A DNA stretch of 64,000 nucleotides, from assembly GCF_001555965.1 (NCBI RefSeq), contig NZ_LSHX01000033.1, forward strand, positions 62,001 to 126,000, in the 5' to 3' direction. The position numbers and the translations under genes were made by a program. The notes beneath the pieces are model-generated. The model was not told the origin of the DNA and searched no databases. It worked only from the letters and a program-made list of their open reading frames with translations. This stretch comes from Sphingomonas sp. CCH21-G11. Its GTDB lineage: Bacteria; Pseudomonadota; Alphaproteobacteria; Sphingomonadales; Sphingomonadaceae. This document shows, one piece after another, positions 23,459 through 30,553 of the stretch (positions are counted from its first letter, which is position 1; each line of letters opens with the position of its first letter).

Positions 23459-24571
23459 ATGCGCATCGGCGTGCCCAAGGAAATCAAGAACCACGAATAT
23501 CGCGTCGGCCTGACCCCGCCTTCGGTGGCCGAACTGGTTTCGCGCGGACATCAGGTCGTCGTCGAGACAAAGGCGGGCATGGGGATCGATTTCGAGGATG
23601 CCGATTACGTCGCCGCCGGCGCGACCATCCTGCCGGATGCGGCGTCGGTGTTCGCGGGCGCGGACATGATCGTGAAGGTCAAGGAGCCGCAGCCGTCCGA
23701 AATCGCGCTGCTCGAATCGCGGCACACGCTGTTCACCTATCTCCACCTGGCCGCCGACAAGCCGCAGGCCGAGGGGCTGATGGCAGCCGGGGCGACCTGC
23801 ATCGCATATGAAACGGTGACGTCCGACAGCCGGTCGCTGCCCCTGCTCAAGCCGATGAGCGAGGTGGCGGGGCGGATGTCGATTCAGGTCGGTGCGCATT
23901 ATCTGGAAAAGGAACAGGGCGGGCGCGGGGTGCTGCTGGGCGGCGTGCCCGGCGTTGCGCCGGCCAAGGTCGCGATCCTGGGCGGCGGCGTGTCGGGCAT
24001 CAACGCGGCGCAGATGGCGACCGGACAGCGCGCCGACGTGACCATCTACGACATCAACAACGACCGCCTCGCCGAACTCGACATGCATTTCGGCAGCACG
24101 ATCAAGACCGCCTATGCGAGCAAGGCGGCGATCGCGGCGGCGGTGCGCAGCGCGCATCTGGTGATCGGCGCGGTGCTGGTCCCCGGCGCCGCCGCGCCCA
24201 AGCTGGTCACGCGCGAGATGCTCAAGACCATGAAGCGCGGTTCGGTGCTCGTCGATATCGCGATCGATCAGGGGGGCTGTTTCGAAACCTCGCGCGCGAC
24301 GACCCACGACGACCCGGTTTATGTCGAGGAGGGCGTCATTCATTATTGCGTGGCCAACATGCCGGGCGCGGTGGCGCGTACCAGCGCGTTTGCGCTCAAC
24401 AACGCGACGCTGCCCTTTGTCATCCGGCTCGCCGACCATGGCGCCGAGGCGGCGATGCAGGCGGATCGCCACCTGGCCAACGGGCTCAACGTGTCGGGGG
24501 GCAAGATCCGCCACCCGGCGGTCGCCGAGGCGCTTGACCTGCCGTTCGAGGCCTGGCCGGGCGCGCGCTGA
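23459..24571 (+). CDS. ald: Alanine dehydrogenase
   Basis: A 370-residue NAD-dependent L-alanine dehydrogenase interconverting alanine with pyruvate and ammonia. Family features are MRIGVPKEIKNHEYRVGLTP at the start, the substrate region SRHTLFTYLHLAADK, the nucleotide fold AILGGGVSGINAAQMA near residue 175, and DIAIDQGGCFETSR. The ATG at 23459 is preceded by GAGGAGAG; a GTG two codons earlier is less likely. The divergent Lrp-type regulator suggests induction by alanine. Confidence 0.96.
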   Translation: MRIGVPKEIKNHEYRVGLTPPSVAELVSRGHQVVVETKAGMGIDFEDADYVAAGATILPDAASVFAGADMIVKVKEPQPSEIALLESRHTLFTYLHLAADKPQAEGLMAAGATCIAYETVTSDSRSLPLLKPMSEVAGRMSIQVGAHYLEKEQGGRGVLLGGVPGVAPAKVAILGGGVSGINAAQMATGQRADVTIYDINNDRLAELDMHFGSTIKTAYASKAAIAAAVRSAHLVIGAVLVPGAAAPKLVTREMLKTMKRGSVLVDIAIDQGGCFETSRATTHDDPVYVEEGVIHYCVANMPGAVARTSAFALNNATLPFVIRLADHGAEAAMQADRHLANGLNVSGGKIRHPAVAEALDLPFEAWPGAR

Positions 24572-24581
24572 GCGGCCCGCG

Positions 24582-26285
24582 TCAGAGCATTTCGAGCAGG
24601 ATGACGTCCGCGCTCTTCGTCAATGCCACGCGGTCGCCGCGCACGGTCGACTCCTCGCCGCTATAGGCGTCGCGGACCCTTGTGCCCGGAGCGAACACGT
24701 CGTCGACCACGATGCTGTTCGCGCCGGGTGTGACGCCCGCCGCGACGACGATGCGGTCGCTGCCGCGCGAACCCTCCAGCACGCGCGCGAAGGTATAGGG
24801 CGCGCGCGACAGTTCACGGTGCTTGCCCGCACCGAGCGCCGGATGCGCCTTGCGAAAGCGCCCGAGCCGCCGCCAGTGATCGAGAAGCGCGGCGTTGCGC
24901 TCCACCGCCGACCAGTCGAAATTCGAGCGCAGGGTCGCGTCGCCGCGCGTGCCCGGCACGACCAGCGAGCGCCCGATCTCGTCGCCATAGTAGATCTGCG
25001 CGCCGCCCGGGCTCAGCATCAGCCGCGTCGCGTCGTCGCGCGCAGTCGCCCGTGTCGGATCGAACGGGTTCATGTCGTCGTGCGACGCGAGATAGTTGAG
25101 CACGCCGCGCCCCGCAAAATTGCCGCCGTTCAGGTCGGCGTCGAAAATGCGGTGCTGTTCGGGCATCGGCAGCGCGGCATGCGTCGGGAAGCCCATGTTG
25201 ATCAGCGCGTCGAAGCCGTGCTGATAGAAATCGACCTGGCGGTCGCCATAGTCATAGCGGCGCTCGCGCGCGTGGCCGAAGCCGTCGAGGCCGAAATTGA
25301 ACACCTCGCCGACCATATAGAAGGGCTTGTCGCCGGCGATCCGGTCGGGGTTGCGCGCGCGCCATTCGGCGAGCGCGATCTCCGCCTCACGCTTCAGGAC
25401 ACCCCAGATTTCGGGGTCGGTGTGCTTGGCGGTATCGACGCGAAAGCCGTCGACGCCGTAATCGCGTACCCAGTCGGTCAGCCATTTGACGATGTAGTAT
25501 TTGGGTGCGCGCGGATAGCCGGTGCGTGCGAAGAAGCGATCGAGCTCCGCCATCTCGCGCTCGTACCGGCCCTCCGCCCGCCAGCGTTCGACCATGAAGT
25601 CGGGCAACGCGACCGGCGTTTCGGATTCGGTACGGATGTCCTGGAGCGTGAACGACAATTCGCACGGCACGTTGCCCGCGAAGTTCTTGTAATCGCAGGC
25701 CGGGCCGCGGCGGACCCAGTCTTCCGGCCAGCGCGGGTCGCCGCGGTCGGTCACCGCGCCGGCATGATTGATGATGACGTCGGCGATGATGCGGATGCCG
25801 TGGCGATGCGCGGCGTCGATCATGCGGGCGAGATCCGCCTCGCTGCCCAGCCGCGGATCGACCTTGCTCCAGTCGCGCGGCCAATAGCCGTGAAAGGGAT
25901 AGCTGTAGCCCCATTCGCCCTCGATCACCGCGCCATGGACGTTTTCGATCAGCGGAGTGGTCCAGATCGCGTCGACGCCCAGCGCGTCGAAATAGCCTGC
26001 CTCGATCCGCTGCGTGACCCCGGCAATGTCGCCGCCTTCAAACCCGCGCAGCAGGTCGGGCTTGCCGACCGCGGGAATGGCGGCGTCGTTGCCGCGATCG
26101 CCGTTCATGAAACGATCGGTCATCAGGAAATAGACGGTCGCATTGCGCCAGAAGGGGTCGACCGGCGCGGTCGCATCGGCTGCCGTCGCCGGCCGGGTCG
26201 GCGGCAGGGTCGCGCAGGATGCGAGCAACGTCGCAACCATCGGCGCCAGCGCAACGCCAAATCGTCCAAATCCGCGTGCCGTCAT
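24582..26285 (-). CDS. Secreted or lipid-anchored alpha-amylase (GH13)
   Basis: A 567-residue glycoside hydrolase. The N-terminus is a lipoprotein signal with lipobox LLASC (about residues 20-24). The catalytic barrel shows region I DVIINHAG, the nucleophile Asp in VDGFRVDTAKH (near 283), the acid/base Glu in MVGEVFNFG (near 324), and the third Asp in YLASHDD (near 401). A C-terminal beta domain follows. It would cleave alpha-1,4-glucans in the periplasm or on the surface. The ATG at 26285 is selected for the signal sequence. Confidence 0.93.
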   Translation of the reverse strand: MTARGFGRFGVALAPMVATLLASCATLPPTRPATAADATAPVDPFWRNATVYFLMTDRFMNGDRGNDAAIPAVGKPDLLRGFEGGDIAGVTQRIEAGYFDALGVDAIWTTPLIENVHGAVIEGEWGYSYPFHGYWPRDWSKVDPRLGSEADLARMIDAAHRHGIRIIADVIINHAGAVTDRGDPRWPEDWVRRGPACDYKNFAGNVPCELSFTLQDIRTESETPVALPDFMVERWRAEGRYEREMAELDRFFARTGYPRAPKYYIVKWLTDWVRDYGVDGFRVDTAKHTDPEIWGVLKREAEIALAEWRARNPDRIAGDKPFYMVGEVFNFGLDGFGHARERRYDYGDRQVDFYQHGFDALINMGFPTHAALPMPEQHRIFDADLNGGNFAGRGVLNYLASHDDMNPFDPTRATARDDATRLMLSPGGAQIYYGDEIGRSLVVPGTRGDATLRSNFDWSAVERNAALLDHWRRLGRFRKAHPALGAGKHRELSRAPYTFARVLEGSRGSDRIVVAAGVTPGANSIVVDDVFAPGTRVRDAYSGEESTVRGDRVALTKSADVILLEML

Positions 26286-26389
26286 CGTCCTCTCCTGCTG
26301 GCGCACCGGTATCTTCCGGGCTGCGCGTCCAGCGTAGCGGCGCAACGGCGCACGACGCGATGTATTCGTATGTGATCGCCGGCGTTGGT

Positions 26390-27037
26390 TCAGGGGCGGG
26401 CGGGGGCGAGCGCCTGCATTGCGGCGAAATCGTCGAGCATCGCGAGCCGTTCGGCAATCGCGGCGCGCGCGTTGCTGCCGGGCGCGGTCCGTTCCAGCGC
26501 GGCGCGCCACAAGCTGCGGGCGCGGTCGAAATCACCCGTCCGCGCCCGGCCGACGCCATAGAAATAATAGCCGCCCGGTGCCGATGGGTCGACGCGGATC
26601 GCCTGTTCGAACGCGAATTGCGCGGGCGGCGACAGGATGTCGCGGTCATGGTCGAGATAGGCGAGACCAAGGCCGCTCCACAGCGCAACGTTGCGCGGAT
26701 CGCCCTGAAGCGCGCCGATCAGCAGCCGGATCGCCGAACCGGGCGATCCGACCCGGGTCAGCGCATCAGCGGCGACGAAAAACTGCGCGGTGCTGCCGAA
26801 GCGTCCGAACAGCTTCAGGCGCATCGACACGGTATCGGGATCGACCTGGCCGCGCGCTGCGCGCGCGCCGGTGGGGCTGCCGGGCAGGGCAGGCCGCCCC
26901 TGCAGCGCATAGCCCGCCGCCGCCAGCATCATCGCCGCGCCGGCGAGCGACGCCAGCGTCCGGCTGAACCCCAGTGCCCACAGAGCCGCGCCCGCCGCTG
27001 CTGCCAGTCCCGCCAGGATAAGCCAGCCGACGAGCAT
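26390..27037 (-). CDS. TPR membrane protein (CcmH/CcmI-like)
   Basis: A 215-residue protein with two N-terminal membrane spans (about 3-23 and 29-46) and a tetratricopeptide-like region at roughly 80-200 (LIGALQGDPRNVALWSGLGLAYL, FEQAIRVDPSAPGGYYFYGV in overlapping halves). The layout recalls CcmI/CcmH-type cytochrome c maturation proteins, but no other ccm gene is nearby, so the function is uncertain. It starts 10 bp after the amino-acid dehydrogenase stop and is probably co-transcribed with it. Confidence 0.75.
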   Translation of the reverse strand: MLVGWLILAGLAAAAGAALWALGFSRTLASLAGAAMMLAAAGYALQGRPALPGSPTGARAARGQVDPDTVSMRLKLFGRFGSTAQFFVAADALTRVGSPGSAIRLLIGALQGDPRNVALWSGLGLAYLDHDRDILSPPAQFAFEQAIRVDPSAPGGYYFYGVGRARTGDFDRARSLWRAALERTAPGSNARAAIAERLAMLDDFAAMQALAPARP

Positions 27038-27047
27038 CGCCGCGCGG

Positions 27048-28100
27048 TCAGCCCCGCCCGATCAGGCGGCGCGCGATCGCGTCGGCAACATCGGCTTCGG
27101 GCTGGCCGGTCCGTGCGCTCTCGTCCCACACCTGGACCAACCGTTCCGGGATGCGCGCGACGCGGGCCTCGACCTCGGCCCGGTCGCCCTGGCCCAGATA
27201 TTCGAGCGCGACGTTGATGATGCCGCCAGCGTTGATGACGTAATCGGGTGCATACAGGATGCCGCGCGCGTGCAGCCGCGCCCCGTCCTGGGGCGTCGCA
27301 AGCTGGTTGTTCGCGCCGCCCGCCACCGCCTTGCACCGCAGCGCGGCGATCGTCGCCTCGGTCAGGATCGCGCCCAAGGCGTTCGGGCTTACGATGTCGG
27401 TGTCCAGGGTCAGCACCGCATCGGGATCGGCGATCGCCGCGCCCAGCTCATCCGCCAGCGCCTGCGCGCGCGACCGGTTGACGTCGGCGAGGGTCAGGAC
27501 GGCGCCGTCGGCCGCGAGCAGCCGCGCGAGCCCGCCGCCGACGCTGCCCACCCCCTGGATCGCGACGCGAACGCCGCGCATGTCATCGGTGCCGAGTGCG
27601 CGTGCGGCGGCGGCGCGGACCCCCAGATACACGCCGCGCGACGTGTAGGGGCCCGGATCGCCGCCCGCGCTGCCGGCGCTGGCGGGAAGGCCGGAGACAT
27701 GACGCGTCGTGGTTGCGATCGCGATCATGTCGGCTTCGGACATGCCGACATCCTCGGCCGTCACATAGCGCCCGCCCAGCGAATCGATCGCGCGCCCGAA
27801 CGCTGCGAGCAGTCCATCGGCCTTCACCGCGCCCGGCGACGGAGCCAGGATGACGCCCTTGCCCCCGCCCATCGGCAGGCCCGCCATCGCATTCTTGAAA
27901 CTCATGCCGCGCGACAGGCGCAGCGCGTCGGTGATCGCAGCGTCGCTGTGCGCATAATGCCAGTAGCGCACGCCGCCCGCTGCCGGACCCAGCGCCGTCG
28001 AATGAATGGCGATCACCGCGCGCAGCCCGGTGTCACGGTCGGTGAACAGGTGGACGCCCTCATGGTCGTCGAAGTCGTCGAAACCCCAGTCGGTCGGCAC
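27048..28100 (-). CDS. Leu/Phe/Val-type amino-acid dehydrogenase
   Basis: A 350-residue member of the Glu/Leu/Phe/Val dehydrogenase family catalysing NAD-dependent oxidative deamination. The substrate-binding lysine motif is GLPMGGGKGVILAP and the cofactor fold is VRVAIQGVGSVGGGLARLL. The short N-terminus and GPAAGGVRYW favour the leucine/valine branch over glutamate. The start is GTG at 28100; the longer in-frame ATG would overlap tRNA-His, so it is rejected. Exact substrate preference cannot be read from the sequence. Confidence 0.9.
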   Translation of the reverse strand: MPTDWGFDDFDDHEGVHLFTDRDTGLRAVIAIHSTALGPAAGGVRYWHYAHSDAAITDALRLSRGMSFKNAMAGLPMGGGKGVILAPSPGAVKADGLLAAFGRAIDSLGGRYVTAEDVGMSEADMIAIATTTRHVSGLPASAGSAGGDPGPYTSRGVYLGVRAAAARALGTDDMRGVRVAIQGVGSVGGGLARLLAADGAVLTLADVNRSRAQALADELGAAIADPDAVLTLDTDIVSPNALGAILTEATIAALRCKAVAGGANNQLATPQDGARLHARGILYAPDYVINAGGIINVALEYLGQGDRAEVEARVARIPERLVQVWDESARTGQPEADVADAIARRLIGRG

Positions 28101-28131
28101 GGCTGATTTCCCGGTATTGGGGAAGGAGGAA

Positions 28132-28209
28132 TGGGGCGACCGACGGGGATTGAACCCGCAACCTCTGGTACCACAAACCAGCGCTCTAACCAATTGAGCT
28201 ACGGTCGCC
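28132..28209 (-). tRNA. tRNA-His (GUG anticodon)
   Basis: The cloverleaf has an encoded G at position -1 opposite discriminator C73, the identity signature of tRNA-His. The anticodon stem CTGGT/ACCAG encloses TTGTGGT (anticodon GTG), and CCA is encoded at 28132-28134. Confidence 0.96.
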
Positions 28210-28285
28210 GCGAAGCCGCGCGCTTAGCGGGCAGGGCCGGGCGGCGTCAAGCATATCAGTCGCGCGCCCAACCCCCAAGTCGCGG

Positions 28286-29599
28286 CTAGGCGGCGATTGG
28301 CGTCCCGCGCGACAGCCGCACCGCTTCCTCCGCACTCGTCGCGCCCTCACGGACCAGCGCACGCGCCGCCGAGCCGAGGTTCGGCGTCTTCAAGAAGGCG
28401 TGGCGGGCCAGAATGGATTCGTCGCCGCCATCGGCGATCAGGCGGCGGATCGCATGATCGACCTCGACCAGCTCGAACGCGGCGATGAAGCCCTGGAACC
28501 CGGTTCCTCCGCAAGCGTCACAGCCCGCGCCCTGATACACGATCGCGCCGGGATCGAAGCCGAGCAGCGCCGAAACCGACGGCGCCGCCTGGACCGGGAA
28601 GCGGCATTCCGGGCAAAGCCGGCGGACCAGCCGCTGCGCCATCACCGCACGCAACGATCCGGCGATCAGAAACGGATCGATCCGGAGCGCGCGAAGCTGC
28701 AGGATTGCGCCGATCGCGTCGGCCGCATCGGTGCGCGCGATCATCATCGGTTGGGGCTGGGCGCTCTGGAGCGCAAGTTCCATCAGTGCGCGATCGGCAA
28801 TGCCGTCGAAAGCGATCGCGTCGGGCTGATGCCGCGCGGCTGCACGAAGCATCTCGGCAATGCCCGAAGCACCGGGTTCGGTGACGGGGACATGGCCCAG
28901 GCCCGCGACCGGCGCGGACGGTCGGTCGCCCAGCGCCAGGACGCTGCGCCCGCGCGACGCCATATGCTGCAGCATCGCCGTTATCGTCGAATGCCGGCCC
29001 GAACCGGGCAGGCCCCCGACCAGGATGACGCCCTCAGCCCGGTCGAGCAGTCGCGACAGGCGCTGGCGCGTCCCGTGCGACGCCCCGCCCAGTGCGATCA
29101 TGCGCGGCGCGGTGGCGGCGGCCTTGAACTCGATGTGGATCCGGCGTCCCTCGGCACAATCGAGCGCGCTGACCGACATGAACTCGCGCGCATCCCCGAT
29201 TGTGCGGGCGACCGTCCGCTCGCCCAGATCGGCCGAGGGCGCGACGATCGCGCGAACCGCGGCGCTGATGGGTGCGCTCAGAATGCTGAGCGTCTGCTGC
29301 CGCCCATCGATGCGCGCACGCACGGTATATGCGCCGCAATAGGGCTCCAGATCGAGCCCGGGCGCGCCCTGACTGCGTGCATCATCGACCAGCGCGTCGA
29401 ACAGCCGGCCCGCGACATCGTCGGCCGATGCACCTTCGGCCAAGATGAAACGAATGGGCTGCTGGCGCGCCCGGCGGTCCTGCAACGCCCCGGTCACCTG
29501 TTCGATCGAGGCAACCGGCAGGGCCAATCCTTCCGACGATGCTGCCAATCGATGCGGTTCGGCCGCCACGTCTTCCGGTCGCCGCTCCATATCGCCCAC
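28286..29599 (-). CDS. GspE/PulE-like secretion ATPase with degenerate catalytic motifs
   Basis: A 437-residue protein with the GspE/PilB C-terminal ATPase layout: a P-loop region near residue 195, a Walker B region and a zinc-binding tetracysteine block (CPECRFP then CDACGGTGF). The P-loop reads GGLPGSGRHST where active enzymes have GPTGSGKST, so the Walker lysine is Arg; the Walker B motif reads AFDGIAD instead of GEIRD, losing the glutamate. ATP hydrolysis is therefore doubtful. No other type II secretion or pilus gene is nearby. It is divergent from the oxygenase at 29788. Start at 29599 or 29590. Confidence 0.82.
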   Translation of the reverse strand: MGDMERRPEDVAAEPHRLAASSEGLALPVASIEQVTGALQDRRARQQPIRFILAEGASADDVAGRLFDALVDDARSQGAPGLDLEPYCGAYTVRARIDGRQQTLSILSAPISAAVRAIVAPSADLGERTVARTIGDAREFMSVSALDCAEGRRIHIEFKAAATAPRMIALGGASHGTRQRLSRLLDRAEGVILVGGLPGSGRHSTITAMLQHMASRGRSVLALGDRPSAPVAGLGHVPVTEPGASGIAEMLRAAARHQPDAIAFDGIADRALMELALQSAQPQPMMIARTDAADAIGAILQLRALRIDPFLIAGSLRAVMAQRLVRRLCPECRFPVQAAPSVSALLGFDPGAIVYQGAGCDACGGTGFQGFIAAFELVEVDHAIRRLIADGGDESILARHAFLKTPNLGSAARALVREGATSAEEAVRLSRGTPIAA

Positions 29600-29787
29600 C
29601 GTTCAAAGCCCCCGGCGCTGCCGTCCCGCCCGCTGTTGCGGGTCCGCGGACGCGAATTGCCGGCGGATGCGCCGACTTTTCCAACCCGCAATTACGAACA
29701 AGATGTGACATTATTCTTTCAAAGGATCGGTGCGGGACGGCGCGGCGGATCGGCCGCCACGACTGGTGCGGCGATGCCGGTTTGGGC

Positions 29788-30471
29788 ATGATAAACGGCA
29801 TGGCGACGCGCGACCATTCAATCACCCGGCTGGGTTCAGGCCACCCCGGCGAACCGATCATCGCACAGATCATGACGCAACCGCGCGTGCAGCGCGTGCC
29901 GAGTCCCAAAGTCACGCTGTTCGTCTGTCGCGATTTCCTCGATGCGGCGCTCTGCGACGCGTTGATCGGCCGGATCGATCGCGATCGACGGCCGTCGACG
30001 ATCGCCGATCCCAACGGCGATGCCTATTTCCGGACCAGCGAAACCTGTGATTTCGATGCCGCAGATCCGCTGGCCCAGGAGGTGGAGGCACGCATCAACC
30101 GCTTCTGCGGCATCGATCCCGCCCATGGCGAACCGCTGCAGGGGCAGCGTTATGCGGTCGGCCAGGAGTTCAAGCCGCACACCGATTATTTCTCGCCCCA
30201 AGGTGTCGATTTCGAGCGGTTCTGCGGCCGGTCGGGCAACCGCACCTGGACGGTCATGCTGTATCTCAACGTGCCCGAAGCGGGCGGCGCGACGCGGTTC
30301 AAGGCGATCGACAAGACGATTCAGCCCGAACGCGGCAAGCTGCTTGCCTGGAACAACAACCGCCCCGATGGCACGCCCAATCCGGCGACGATTCACCACG
30401 GCATGAAGGTGCGTGCAGGGACGAAATATGTCCTGACCAAGTGGTTCCGGGAACGCGCCTGGATCGGGTGA
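29788..30471 (+). CDS. 2OG-Fe(II) oxygenase, prolyl 4-hydroxylase type
   Basis: A 227-residue protein (ATG 29788; ATG 29800 also possible) with the P4H alpha-subunit-like double-stranded beta-helix. The iron ligands are visible as HTD in KPHTDYFSPQ and the distal His in TIHHGMKV, with the 2-oxoglutarate-binding lysine probably in GTKYVLTKWFRER. Bacterial relatives hydroxylate proline or other residues in proteins or small molecules. It is divergent from the degenerate GspE-like ATPase, with about 190 bp between starts. The substrate is unknown. Confidence 0.88.
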   Translation: MINGMATRDHSITRLGSGHPGEPIIAQIMTQPRVQRVPSPKVTLFVCRDFLDAALCDALIGRIDRDRRPSTIADPNGDAYFRTSETCDFDAADPLAQEVEARINRFCGIDPAHGEPLQGQRYAVGQEFKPHTDYFSPQGVDFERFCGRSGNRTWTVMLYLNVPEAGGATRFKAIDKTIQPERGKLLAWNNNRPDGTPNPATIHHGMKVRAGTKYVLTKWFRERAWIG

Positions 30472-30484
30472 CCGGGTAAGCCTG

Positions 30485-30519
30485 CAAAAAAGACGGGCCC
30501 GAACCGAAGTCCGGGCCCA
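30485..30519 (-). terminator. Rho-independent terminator of receptor 3
   Basis: On the minus strand GGGCCCG, loop, CGGGCCC is followed by TCTTTTTTG. It lies 35 bp beyond the receptor stop and in the convergent gap with the oxygenase gene, which it could also insulate. Confidence 0.85.
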
Positions 30520-30553
30520 GCGGGGGGAAACCGATCGGCCCTTTAGCCGGCGA

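Noticed and set aside
24582..24610. Short match to the AGAGCATTTC palindrome at the amylase 3' end
   Set aside because: Only one arm is present and it encodes the conserved-looking C-terminus; probably chance.
24321..26375. A 684-codon plus-strand frame opposite the amylase
   Set aside because: It overlaps ald and the amylase, both of which have full catalytic motifs; this frame has none.
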